DNA of 6,784 nt from Christensenella sp. UBA5399. Lineage in GTDB: Bacteria; Bacillota; Clostridia; Christensenellales; Christensenellaceae. Location of the stretch: NCBI GenBank assembly GCA_002407725.1, contig DHOD01000130.1, positions 11,812 to 18,595 of the forward strand, written 5' to 3'. Of the stretch, positions 1-4,157 are shown piece by piece (position 1 is the stretch's first letter; each line of letters begins with the position of its first letter). A program made the position numbers and the translations under genes. The notes beneath the pieces are model-generated. The model worked only from the letters and a program-made list of their open reading frames with translations, ran no database searches and had not been told where the DNA came from.

Positions 1-111
1 AACCCCATCCACGATGGGACAGCCTCCTACGGGACAGATATTGACCTCATTAGGGCCGTCGATCCCCTGTTCCGCAACGAACCCGGTTCGCTGTTCGATT
101 TCTTCGTCTGA
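1..111 (+). CDS. C-terminal end of an unrecognised protein (5' truncated)
   Basis: An open frame enters from the left edge and ends at a TGA at 109-111, giving 36 residues that finish SLFDFFV. The tail is acidic and aromatic (DGTASYGTDIDLIRAVDPLF is part of it) and shows no membrane segment or motif I can assign. Coding character is supported by the mixed, GC-rich third positions and by a strong terminator 25 nt after the stop. I do not recognise the family, and the start and function lie outside the window. Confidence 0.6.
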   Translation, partial: NPIHDGTASYGTDIDLIRAVDPLFRNEPGSLFDFFV

Positions 112-135
112 TTTTTTCCCTCGTATACTCCCCAA

Positions 136-176
136 GGGCGCGCAGTCCATGCTACGCGCCCCTGCTTTTTATTTTT
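136..176 (+). terminator. Rho-independent terminator of the left-edge gene
   Basis: GGGCGCG (136-142) pairs perfectly with CGCGCCC (155-161) around a 12-nt loop. A T-rich tract (166-176, broken by one A) follows on the plus strand. It lies 25 nt after the stop of the truncated gene. Confidence 0.8.
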
Positions 177-182
177 ATGCAC

Positions 183-205
183 AAAAAAAGAGCCTTCGCC
201 CTTTT
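183..205 (-). terminator. Terminator of the minus-strand ArpU-like gene
   Basis: Read on the minus strand, AAAAGGGC, the loop GAAG, then GCTCTTTT form an 8-bp stem with one G-U pair. The strand continues into a run of Ts (complement of A183-189). It sits about 42 nt beyond the stop of the minus gene at 247, so it converges with the plus-strand terminator at 136-176. Confidence 0.7.
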
Positions 206-246
206 CCTTTTCCCCATATTACAATACTACCACATCGTACCGCTGC

Positions 247-693
247 TTACCGCTCGCGGACCGCTTCAATCTTCTTGAGCGCCGCAATTTTTATGTTGCG
301 CAAGTGATTCTCGCTATAGTTCATTTTCACGGCGACCGCCGCCGGGCGCATCTCCCTAAAATAGCGCAATTCCACATATTCGCGCTCAGCCGGCAGCAGC
401 GCCGCCGCAACCTTGCGCGCCAACCCGTCCTGCTGCTCGTATATGTCGATCAACTCCATCCTGATCGCGTCGATGCGCACGCCATATGTATCCACCATTC
501 TCTGCACAGCCGCAAACACAGGATCGGGCCGGAATCCGCCACTCACTTTTGTCTCTTCCCACCGCATCGCCTGCAGCATTTTGTCGGCCAGCGCCTCTTT
601 CTTATCCATCACTTCCCTGATTTGCGCTTCCAGCTCCTCCGCACGCCGTTTGTGCTGCCCATATGTATATAATTCCCGCTCAATCTGTTTCAT
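247..693 (-). CDS. ArpU/RinA-like phage transcription regulator (sigma region 4-like HTH)
   Basis: Encodes 148 residues. The N-terminal half is helical and charged (residues 1-45, heptad-like, ELEAQIREVMDKKEALADKM). The C-terminal ~50 residues (LPAEREYVELRYFREM..., then YSENHLRNIKIAALKKI) have the 'E-R-x-x-V-x-L-R-Y ... A-V-A-x-x-M-x-Y-S-x-x-x-L-R-x-I-K' pattern of sigma-70 region 4-like HTH domains in phage late-gene activators (ArpU, RinA, DUF1492-type). Such proteins act in the cytoplasm by binding DNA. The ATG at 693 is preceded by GGGAAAGGCG at a usable distance, and a terminator follows the stop. No other phage gene is visible, so this is either an orphan left from a prophage or a domesticated regulator. 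The domain call is from pattern only; target sites are unknown. Confidence 0.62.
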   Translation of the reverse strand: MKQIERELYTYGQHKRRAEELEAQIREVMDKKEALADKMLQAMRWEETKVSGGFRPDPVFAAVQRMVDTYGVRIDAIRMELIDIYEQQDGLARKVAAALLPAEREYVELRYFREMRPAAVAVKMNYSENHLRNIKIAALKKIEAVRER

Positions 694-781
694 ATTCGCA
701 TCGCCTTTCCCGGGGGCCAGTCAACACAAACGGAATGTTCGTTTTATGTGAACAAGCCCTGGATTATTTTACCTTACCGCC

Positions 782-798
782 CTGTCATTTTCGGACAG
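782..798. repeat. Short inverted repeat in the 694-937 gap
   Basis: CTGTC (782-786) and GACAG (794-798) can form a 5-bp hairpin with a 7-nt loop and no T-run after it. Apart from this and an extended -10-like TGTTATAGC at 908-916, I see nothing distinctive in the 244-bp gap between the minus-strand gene and the small gene at 938. Confidence 0.3.
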
Positions 799-937
799 CG
801 CCGCTATCTGTTGCCTGCAAGTGGATTCAACATACATCCATAGCAGCCATTTAAATAACTACAATATTTGGAAATTTGTATTAAACGCATCCTCCCCTGT
901 TTATCAATGTTATAGCAAGCAGAAAGGATGTGATCTC

Positions 938-1111
938 ATGGACAGCAAAGAAAAAACCAAGTCCCAATGGTATTCCACGGACAATCTCGATCCCGACGTC
1001 GATTTCCAGAACTGGGAAACCAATGGCAAGGTAAACGCCCCCAATTACGTCAAGGCCTACGACAAAATGATGGACGATGTTCCTCCGGATGATAGCGATC
1101 AGGAGGAATAA
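938..1111 (+). CDS. Small acidic hypothetical protein (57 aa)
   Basis: Encodes 57 residues starting MDSKEKTKSQWYSTDNLDPD and ending in a strongly acidic tail (DDVPPDDSDQEE). There is no signal peptide, membrane segment or cysteine. The ATG at 938 was chosen because AGAAAGGA (921-928) lies 9 nt upstream; the frame stays open to 821, but that upstream ATG has no Shine-Dalgarno and adds a non-conserved-looking leader. An extended -10-like TGTTATAGC (908-916) would give a leader of only a few bases before the RBS. I do not recognise the family. The gene is monocistronic, and its stop is followed 10 nt later by the 11-bp-period array at 1122 and then a strong terminator. Confidence 0.7.
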   Translation: MDSKEKTKSQWYSTDNLDPDVDFQNWETNGKVNAPNYVKAYDKMMDDVPPDDSDQEE

Positions 1112-1121
1112 TCCGCTGCTA

Positions 1122-1175
1122 TTTACAAACTGTTTAGGTCTTGTTCACAGCTCATTCACAGTTGGGCGCTATACT
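1122..1175 (+). promoter_or_regulatory. Promoter with four 11-bp-period hexamers (site A)
   Basis: TTTACA (1122), TTTAGG (1133), TTCACA (1144) and TTCACA (1155) are each separated by exactly 5 bp. Then 9 bp lead to TATACT (1170-1175), a near-consensus -10. There is no separate -35. Tandem hexamers on an 11-bp period, with the last one about 10 bp from the -10, is the known layout of OmpR-family operators such as Pho boxes; assigning it to a given regulator is inference. Transcription would start near 1182 and meet the hairpin at 1220, so it makes either a very short RNA or an attenuated transcript towards the DUF2164 gene. Confidence 0.6.
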
Positions 1176-1218
1176 AAACTCATCCGTAAAGGATAATATA
1201 CTTCCAACCCCTTTTTAG

Positions 1219-1249
1219 AAAAAGCCCCTTCGCGGGGGCTTTTCTTTTT
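1219..1249 (+). terminator. Strong terminator upstream of the DUF2164 gene
   Basis: AAAAGCCCC (1220-1228) pairs with GGGGCTTTT (1235-1243), and the T-rich CTTTTT follows. The A-run before the stem makes it potentially bidirectional. It closes transcripts from the gene at 938 and from the site A promoter, whose -10 is 50 nt upstream of the stem. Confidence 0.85.
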
Positions 1250-1268
1250 CCCCGCTATTTGCTTTCTA

Positions 1269-1277
1269 TGTTATACT
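1269..1277 (+). promoter_or_regulatory. Extended -10 promoter of the DUF2164 gene
   Basis: TGTTATACT gives TG-n-TATACT with no recognisable -35 17 bp upstream, as expected for an extended -10 promoter. It lies just after the terminator at 1219-1249 and about 17 nt before the GGAGG, leaving a leader of about 27 nt. Confidence 0.6.
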
Positions 1278-1310
1278 GGGTGAAGCTTAATCTTGGAGGA
1301 ACCTTTACTC

Positions 1311-1547
1311 ATGAAACAAAAAGCTGTAATCGAATTCACCAAAGAACAACAGGAATCACTTGCCGCCCAGCTCCAGCTGTTTCTCGCGGACGAGCTCGAC
1401 CTACATACCGGCAACATGGATGCGCGCCGCCTGCTGGACTTTGCCGCGCAAATGCTCGGCCCCATCTGCTACAACAAGGCCATCGAGGATGCTTCCGCCT
1501 TTATGTTTGACAAAGTGGATGATTTGTTCGCCTTGCTCAAGGATTAG
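1311..1547 (+). CDS. DUF2164 family protein
   Basis: Encodes 78 residues beginning MKQKAVIEFTKEQQ. The family pattern is visible: an N-terminal 'hydrophobic-x-F/L-T-K-E-Q-Q' segment, the helix LQLFLADELD (21-30), a central GNMDARRLLDF (34-44), then LGPICYNKAIEDA (49-61) and an amphipathic C-terminal helix. The L-G-P-x-x-Y-N-x-A-I-x-D-A core is what identifies DUF2164; the length is typical. Its biochemical role is unknown, and no catalytic site or membrane segment is apparent. The ATG at 1311 is chosen over one at 1293 because TTGGAGGA (1293-1300) sits 10 nt upstream and the 1293 ATG would lie inside that Shine-Dalgarno. It has its own extended -10 promoter and is followed 3 nt after the stop by array site E. 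Confidence 0.85.
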   Translation: MKQKAVIEFTKEQQESLAAQLQLFLADELDLHTGNMDARRLLDFAAQMLGPICYNKAIEDASAFMFDKVDDLFALLKD

Positions 1548-1549
1548 TG

Positions 1550-1603
1550 TTTACACTCTTTTCAGTTTTCATACATAGTTCTGTAACACCAGCCCCGTAC
1601 ACT
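1550..1603 (+). promoter_or_regulatory. Promoter-like 11-bp-period array (site E)
   Basis: TTTACA (1550), TTCAGT (1561), TACATA (1572, weak) and GTAACA (1583) fall on the same 11-bp grid as site A. Then 9 bp lead to TACACT (1598-1603). The distance from the first TTTACA to the -10 is 48 bp, identical to sites A and B. It begins 3 nt after the DUF2164 stop. The 13-bp palindrome TGATACAGTATCA (1616-1628) follows just after the expected start point, and a terminator stem starts at 1649. Confidence 0.45.
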
Positions 1604-1615
1604 ATATCTTGTGTA

Positions 1616-1628
1616 TGATACAGTATCA
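1616..1628. repeat. 13-bp palindrome TGATACAGTATCA
   Basis: A perfect palindrome around a central A lies at about +8 to +20 of a transcript from site E. It could be an operator or a short hairpin; nothing in the sequence decides between these. Confidence 0.35.
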
Positions 1629-1648
1629 TTTACATCACTCCATTTATT

Positions 1649-1676
1649 GGGCCCCTCCGCGGGGGCCCATTCTTTT
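1649..1676 (+). terminator. Strong terminator after the DUF2164 gene
   Basis: GGGCCCC (1649-1655) pairs with GGGGCCC (1662-1668), followed by ATTCTTTT. It ends transcripts from the DUF2164 gene or from the site E promoter, whose -10 is 51 nt upstream. Positions 1652-1676 recur almost unchanged at 1811-1835. Confidence 0.8.
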
Positions 1677-1699
1677 GTCATGATGTCCTTGGGTCTTTA

Positions 1700-1787
1700 A
1701 AGGGAGTTCTTAGAACCGCAGGTTCTAAGTCGCCGAAGGCGAAACTAATATAATCCGCCGGAGGCTCCTCGACCTCAAAGGAATACC
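1700..1787. repeat. 88-bp structured intergenic repeat, copy 1
   Basis: Matches 3735-3822 at 81 of 88 positions without gaps, in the same orientation. It contains CTTAGAACC-gca-GGTTCTAAG (1709-1729, perfect 9-bp stem), TCGCC-gaa-GGCGA (1730-1742), a TATAAT that reads TACAAT in copy 2, and GCCGGAGGC (1757-1765). No frame codes through it. It sits between a full terminator (1649-1676) and a degenerate duplicate of it (1811-1835). It may be a small mobile repeat or an RNA element; the active strand is unknown. Confidence 0.8.
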
Positions 1788-1810
1788 CGTGAGTAGATAC
1801 AAAATTACAT

Positions 1811-1835
1811 CCCCTCCGCAGGGGCCCATTCTTTT
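1811..1835 (+). repeat. Degenerate duplicate of the 1652-1676 terminator
   Basis: 24 of 25 bases match 1652-1676 (one G to A). The upstream GGG that completes the stem in the first copy is absent, so only CCCC/GGGG can pair before ATTCTTTT. It probably terminates poorly. It brackets the 88-bp repeat as a direct repeat. Confidence 0.6.
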
Positions 1836-1921
1836 CTCCGCCCACACCCGTCGTTTACGGCTCGTTTCCCCGTTTAGATATAGATAAGAGTTTCTTAACA
1901 AACTGCAAGGGGATTTTCACT

Positions 1922-2260
1922 ATGGATTTTTTTGCGCCCGTACTCAATGTCGTTTCCATCTGCCTTGACCTGTTCTCCATATTCATATTGCTATGGGGCG
2001 TCATCGTCTGCGCCAAGGATTTCTTCCATTCCCGCCTCACCGTCAAGGACAAGCGTAAGCTGATGCAACTGCTGACCGATACCAAAAACCAGCTCGGTAC
2101 CTATGTACTGTTCAGCCTCGAGATTCTCATTGTGGCAGATATCATCGATTCCATTGTGCAGCCTACTTTGACGGATATCATACGACTTGGCGCCATCGTG
2201 GCCATCCGCACCGTCATCTCCTATTTTCTTAACAAAGAGATCCGGGCCGGCCAGCTCTAG
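1922..2260 (+). CDS. DUF1622 family membrane protein
   Basis: Encodes 112 residues with a hydrophobic N-terminal segment (about 8-31), a basic cytoplasmic-type stretch (HSRLTVKDKRKLMQ, 36-49), and two further hydrophobic segments (about 61-78 and 83-103). The part LGTYVLFSLEILIVADIIDS followed by PTLTDIIRLGAI and RTVISYFLNKEI is the signature of DUF1622, a small inner-membrane family of unknown function. Length is normal and complete. The ATG at 1922 follows AAGGGGAT (1907-1914) at 7 nt. No convincing promoter is seen; TTTACG/TTTCCC at 1854 and 1865 share the 11-bp spacing of the arrays but lack a matching -10. Its 3' end is only 30 nt from the convergent GIY-YIG gene. Confidence 0.85.
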   Translation: MDFFAPVLNVVSICLDLFSIFILLWGVIVCAKDFFHSRLTVKDKRKLMQLLTDTKNQLGTYVLFSLEILIVADIIDSIVQPTLTDIIRLGAIVAIRTVISYFLNKEIRAGQL

Positions 2261-2290
2261 CCTTCCAAATCATAGCCCCTGCCCGCATCA

Positions 2291-2587
2291 TCATTTCTCT
2301 TGCAGCCAGTTTTCAATCAACGCCAGCTTTTTCTCCCTGGTCAGCTTCTTGATTTCACATTCCCGTTGCATCGCCCTCTGCTTCGTGTCGTGCGCTTCAC
2401 AGTACACCAGTTCCACGGGCAGCCGTGGTCTTGTGTACTTCGCTCCCTGCCCTGTGTTGTGCGCGGCCAACCGCTTTTCCACATCATTCGTCCATCCCGT
2501 GTACAGCGTCCCGTCCACGCATTTCACAATATATGTATAATTTCCCTTTTCCATAACGCCGCCCTTCAACTGTATTCCTGTTTCCAT
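2291..2587 (-). CDS. GIY-YIG domain protein (UPF0213/YhbQ-like)
   Basis: Encodes 98 residues. GIY-YIG nuclease-fold motifs are visible in order: YTYIV (17-21, GIY), LYTGWTND (28-35, YIG), R39, H43, GAKYTR (48-53), E64 in LVYCE, and a glutamate at 76 in RAMQRECEIKKL that fits the metal-binding position. Length and the C-terminal K-x-x-L-I-E-x-W end match the stand-alone UPF0213/YhbQ/YazA group, whose DNA or RNA substrate is poorly defined. The start at 2587 is preferred because AAGGATG lies 7 nt upstream; an internal ATG (residue 12, MEKGNYTY) is where many relatives start but has a weaker GAAGGGCGG. It is divergent from the flavin reductase gene and convergent with the DUF1622 gene. Confidence 0.85.
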   Translation of the reverse strand: METGIQLKGGVMEKGNYTYIVKCVDGTLYTGWTNDVEKRLAAHNTGQGAKYTRPRLPVELVYCEAHDTKQRAMQRECEIKKLTREKKLALIENWLQEK

Positions 2588-2626
2588 TATATCATCCTTG
2601 TCCTGTTATGTTTGCCCGTCATTTCG

Positions 2627-2640
2627 TGCTATACTATATA
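2627..2640. promoter_or_regulatory. Overlapping divergent -10 elements
   Basis: On the plus strand TG-c-TATACT (2627-2635) is an extended -10 for the flavin reductase gene. On the minus strand the same bases give TATAGT/TATATA for the GIY-YIG gene. Only 86 bp separate the two start codons, so the two promoters share one AT-rich core. No good -35 is present in either direction. Confidence 0.5.
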
Positions 2641-2673
2641 CATGATCAAATACATATTTTTGGGAGGTTCACC

Positions 2674-3189
2674 ATGAACTATCAGGAAATCAAACCCTCT
2701 GCAATACAAGATAACTTTTTCAACCGCATCGGCGCCGACTGGATGCTTGCGGGCGCGGGCACGCCCGATAGCTTCAACGCCATGACGGCATCCTGGGGCC
2801 AGGTCGGCGTTCTCTGGAACCGTCCGGTCGCCACCATGTACATCCGTCCCCAACGCTACACCCGCGTCTTTGCCGATCGTGATGACCGCTTTTCACTCAG
2901 CTTCTTCCGCCCCGGCCAACAGCGCGAGGCCCTCGGCGTCATGGGGAGCAAAAGCGGACGCTACTGCGACAAGGCGGCCGAAGCAGGTCTTTCCTTCAGC
3001 GGCTTTGGCCCGCACAACATCGCTGCAGCTGATGATGCCGCGCTCATACTCATCTGCCGCAAAATCTACCACCAGGATATTGCCGAAAACCTGTTCCTGG
3101 ATCCTTCCATCGTCGCCGATTTCTATCCCGAAAAGGATTTTCACCGCATGTACGTCGGCGAGATCGAGCAGGTCTTCATCCCGGGTTAA
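2674..3189 (+). CDS. Flavin reductase-like (FMN-binding split-barrel) protein
   Basis: Encodes 171 residues. The segment FNAMTASWGQVGVLWNRPVA (34-53) followed by TMYIRPQRYT (54-63) and RFSLSFF (72-78) is the FMN-binding split-barrel core of the flavin reductase-like/flavoredoxin group: N-x-M-T-A-S-W-G, then a conserved W-x-x-P and R-P-x-R-Y-T. The family binds FMN non-covalently and moves electrons in the cytoplasm from NAD(P)H or ferredoxin to a partner that cannot be named here. Length is typical. The ATG at 2674 has GGGAGG (2662-2667) 6 nt upstream; a longer in-frame start at 2608 would place the promoter inside the gene and was rejected. Divergent from the GIY-YIG gene. Confidence 0.88.
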   Translation: MNYQEIKPSAIQDNFFNRIGADWMLAGAGTPDSFNAMTASWGQVGVLWNRPVATMYIRPQRYTRVFADRDDRFSLSFFRPGQQREALGVMGSKSGRYCDKAAEAGLSFSGFGPHNIAAADDAALILICRKIYHQDIAENLFLDPSIVADFYPEKDFHRMYVGEIEQVFIPG

Positions 3190-3236
3190 GGGAATATATC
3201 CGCCTCCTTTTTCCACCAGTCACACAACTTCCGGGC

Positions 3237-3262
3237 CGGCGCATTACCGTCCCGCCGTTTTT
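3237..3262 (+). terminator. Weak candidate terminator after the flavin reductase gene
   Basis: CGGCG (3237-3241) can pair with CGCCG (3253-3257), and TTTTT follows at 3258-3262. The stem is only 5 bp with an 11-nt loop, so this is a modest prediction. Confidence 0.4.
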
Positions 3263-3273
3263 CTGCACGCTTG

Positions 3274-3349
3274 TTCATCCATTTCACCCAAATTTTTTGT
3301 CACCCTTTCACGCCTTGTTCACCCGTTTCACACAAACCGCGTGTATATT
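3274..3349 (+). promoter_or_regulatory. Promoter with six TTCAC/T repeats (site C)
   Basis: TTCATC (3274), TTCACC (3283), GTCACC (3299), TTCACG (3307), TTCACC (3318) and TTCACA (3327) are direct repeats spaced 9, 16, 8, 11 and 9 bp. TG-TATATT with TATATT at 3344-3349 follows. TTGTTCAT/CCCR..TTTCAC is thus repeated as a larger unit (3271, 3315; shortened at 3297). The grid is less regular than sites A, B and E. The -10 is 50 nt upstream of the terminator stem at 3394. Confidence 0.5.
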
Positions 3350-3355
3350 CTAACC

Positions 3356-3430
3356 ATAGAGTGTAGATACTTTCTTCATTTTTTCTCCTATAAGGCCGCC
3401 CTTCACCAAAAGGGCGGTCATATTTTTTTT
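3356..3430 (+). ncRNA. Candidate ~75-nt small RNA
   Basis: Defined only by context: the -10 TATATT at 3344-3349 predicts a start near 3356, and a strong terminator ends at 3430. There is no start codon with a Shine-Dalgarno and no significant reading frame inside. The body is pyrimidine-rich (TTTCTTCATTTTTTCTCC), so an unstructured 5' part would precede the terminator hairpin. Function unknown. It could instead be the 3' end of a longer flavin reductase transcript. Confidence 0.35.
3394..3430 (+). terminator. Strong terminator
   Basis: CCGCCCTT (3396-3403) pairs with AAGGGCGG (3410-3417), extendable by G-U and G-C pairs to 3394/3419. The tract TATTTTTTTT runs from 3421 to 3430. This is the clearest terminator in the long gene-free stretch. 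Confidence 0.9.
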
Positions 3431-3439
3431 AAACCCCTA

Positions 3440-3712
3440 TAAGACATGTAAGAAAGTAGGCACAACCATCTCTTAATGAAGATATGCTCATGTGTAGCAC
3501 TCTATCAAGAGGAATCCCACTACACCTAAGGATAGAGCCCTTAGGCGGGTTCAGAGAGTATTGAGGATTGTTAAGGGGACGTGGAATATGTCTTTTTTCC
3601 ACTATGAACCGAGTCCAATTTCTTTGGAACAGGTGTCCTGGGTGCCTTTTGCTATGGATTGGCATTCCCCTACCGATTATGTGAAGCCCTTGCCCAGTGG
3701 ATAGATACTTCA
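3440..3712. other. Unassigned 270-bp block: decayed gene or structured RNA
   Basis: No intact, startable gene is supported. On the plus strand a frame runs open from 3498 to the TAG at 3702-3704, with a plausible-looking composition (PTTPKDRALRRVQRVLRIVK...WVPFAMDWHSPTDYVKP). It lacks a start and would need frameshifts to join upstream pieces. A 94-codon minus frame (3429-3713) overlaps it fully and has no Shine-Dalgarno that convinces me. Several local hairpins occur in a row: CCTAAGG/CCTTAGG (3525-3545), GTGGAA/TTCCAC (3581-3602), TCCAA/TTGGA (3614-3628) and CAGG/CCTG (3630-3640). I recognise no family on either strand. The block directly precedes copy 2 of the 88-bp repeat. Confidence 0.4.
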
Positions 3713-3734
3713 TTCCCTAATAGAATACCCTAAT

Positions 3735-3822
3735 AAGGGAGTTCTAAGAACCGTAGGTTCTTAGTCGCCGAAGGCGAAACTAATACAATCCGCCGGAGGC
3801 TCCTTGACCCCAGAGGAATACC
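3735..3822. repeat. 88-bp structured intergenic repeat, copy 2
   Basis: Same length and orientation as copy 1 with seven substitutions. Two of them (T to A at 3746, A to T at 3762) hit opposite sides of the same base pair of the first hairpin and preserve pairing (CTAAGAACC-gta-GGTTCTTAG, 3744-3764). The second hairpin TCGCC-gaa-GGCGA is unchanged. Flanked by GAATACC on both sides (3723-3729 and 3816-3822), the right one belonging to the repeat itself. Confidence 0.8.
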
Positions 3823-3865
3823 TATTCATCATATTATAAGTTGCCTCTAGGCAAATCCCCCCTTA

Positions 3866-3919
3866 TTTACAAATCGTTTATACTTTCATCGTTTATCCGT
3901 CACACACGACGGGTATATT
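3866..3919 (+). promoter_or_regulatory. Promoter-like 11-bp-period array (site B)
   Basis: TTTACA (3866), TTTATA (3877), a degenerate third slot (3888) and GTCACA (3899) are followed after 9 bp by TATATT (3914-3919). From two bases before TTTACA to the end of the -10 this aligns with site A without gaps, 33 of 56 identical, including the 10-mer TATTTACAAA. Same 48-bp distance from TTTACA to -10 as sites A and E. Confidence 0.5.
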
Positions 3920-3925
3920 ATGTAT

Positions 3926-4024
3926 AACGCTACGGCGATTAAAATCATATAGCAGGCTTGGAGGTACAAGCCAATGGAAGATTTCTAGAAATCCCCGATG
4001 CACTGTGTTGGGGGTTTCGCCTTT
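3926..4024 (+). ncRNA. Candidate short leader-like RNA with sequestered RBS
   Basis: Expected product of the site B promoter. Features in order: GGCTTG-gaggta-CAAGCC (3955-3972), a perfect 6-bp hairpin with a GGAGG Shine-Dalgarno at its loop; ATG at 3974 opening a four-codon frame M-E-D-F-stop (3974-3988); the 14-bp palindrome GATTTCTAGAAATC (3980-3993); and GAAATCCCC/GGGGGTTTC (3988-4018, one G-U), followed by GCCTTTC. The 14-bp palindrome overlaps the 5' arm of the last hairpin, so the two folds are mutually exclusive. The T-run after the last stem is poor, so termination here is uncertain. Gene-like function is unproven. Confidence 0.3.
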
Positions 4025-4071
4025 CTGGAAATTTTTACAAAAACTATAAATTTCCCATTTTTCACCTTTTT

Positions 4072-4082
4072 GGGTAATACCC
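4072..4082. repeat. 11-bp palindrome GGGTAATACCC
   Basis: Perfect palindrome around a central A, downstream of TTTACA (4034) and TTCACC (4061). The upstream hexamers resemble the arrays but are off the 11-bp grid, so I do not call another site. An extended -10-like TG-t-TACGCT follows at 4098-4106. Confidence 0.3.
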
Positions 4083-4157
4083 GCGATATCCGTTTTGTGT
4101 TACGCTTTCCTTAAGAGTCGGGCCGAGTATGTGTAGCAAACAACTCAGCACTCAAAA

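Noticed and set aside
124..129. TATACT shortly before the 136-176 hairpin, as a further promoter-terminator unit
   Set aside because: It is only 12 bp from the stem and has no hexamers on the 11-bp grid upstream; it lies just after a stop codon and is best seen as chance.
725..760. LexA/DinR-like operator (GAATGTTCGTTTTATGTGAACA)
   Set aside because: The half-sites GAAC and GTTC are not in the required GAAC-N4-GTTC arrangement.
821..937. Upstream extension of the 57-residue acidic protein to an ATG at 821
   Set aside because: No Shine-Dalgarno there, and the added leader is unlike the rest; AGAAAGGA marks the ATG at 938.
1854..1902. Fourth array site before the DUF1622 gene (TTTACG 1854, TTTCCC 1865)
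   Set aside because: The 11-bp step is present, but the later hexamers and a -10 at +48 are missing.
3544..3560. tRNA T-arm-like GGGTTCAGAG
   Set aside because: No acceptor, D or anticodon arms can be drawn around it.
3429..3713. 94-residue minus-strand protein
   Set aside because: No Shine-Dalgarno or recognisable motif, and a plus-strand frame overlaps it with equal merit; kept as an unassigned block instead.
1700..3822. CRISPR array from the two 88-bp repeats
   Set aside because: Only two copies, too long, about 2 kb apart with genes between them.
4034..4082. Further array site (TTTACA 4034, TTCACC 4061)
   Set aside because: The hexamers are 27 bp apart, off the 11-bp grid, and no -10 lies 48 bp after TTTACA.
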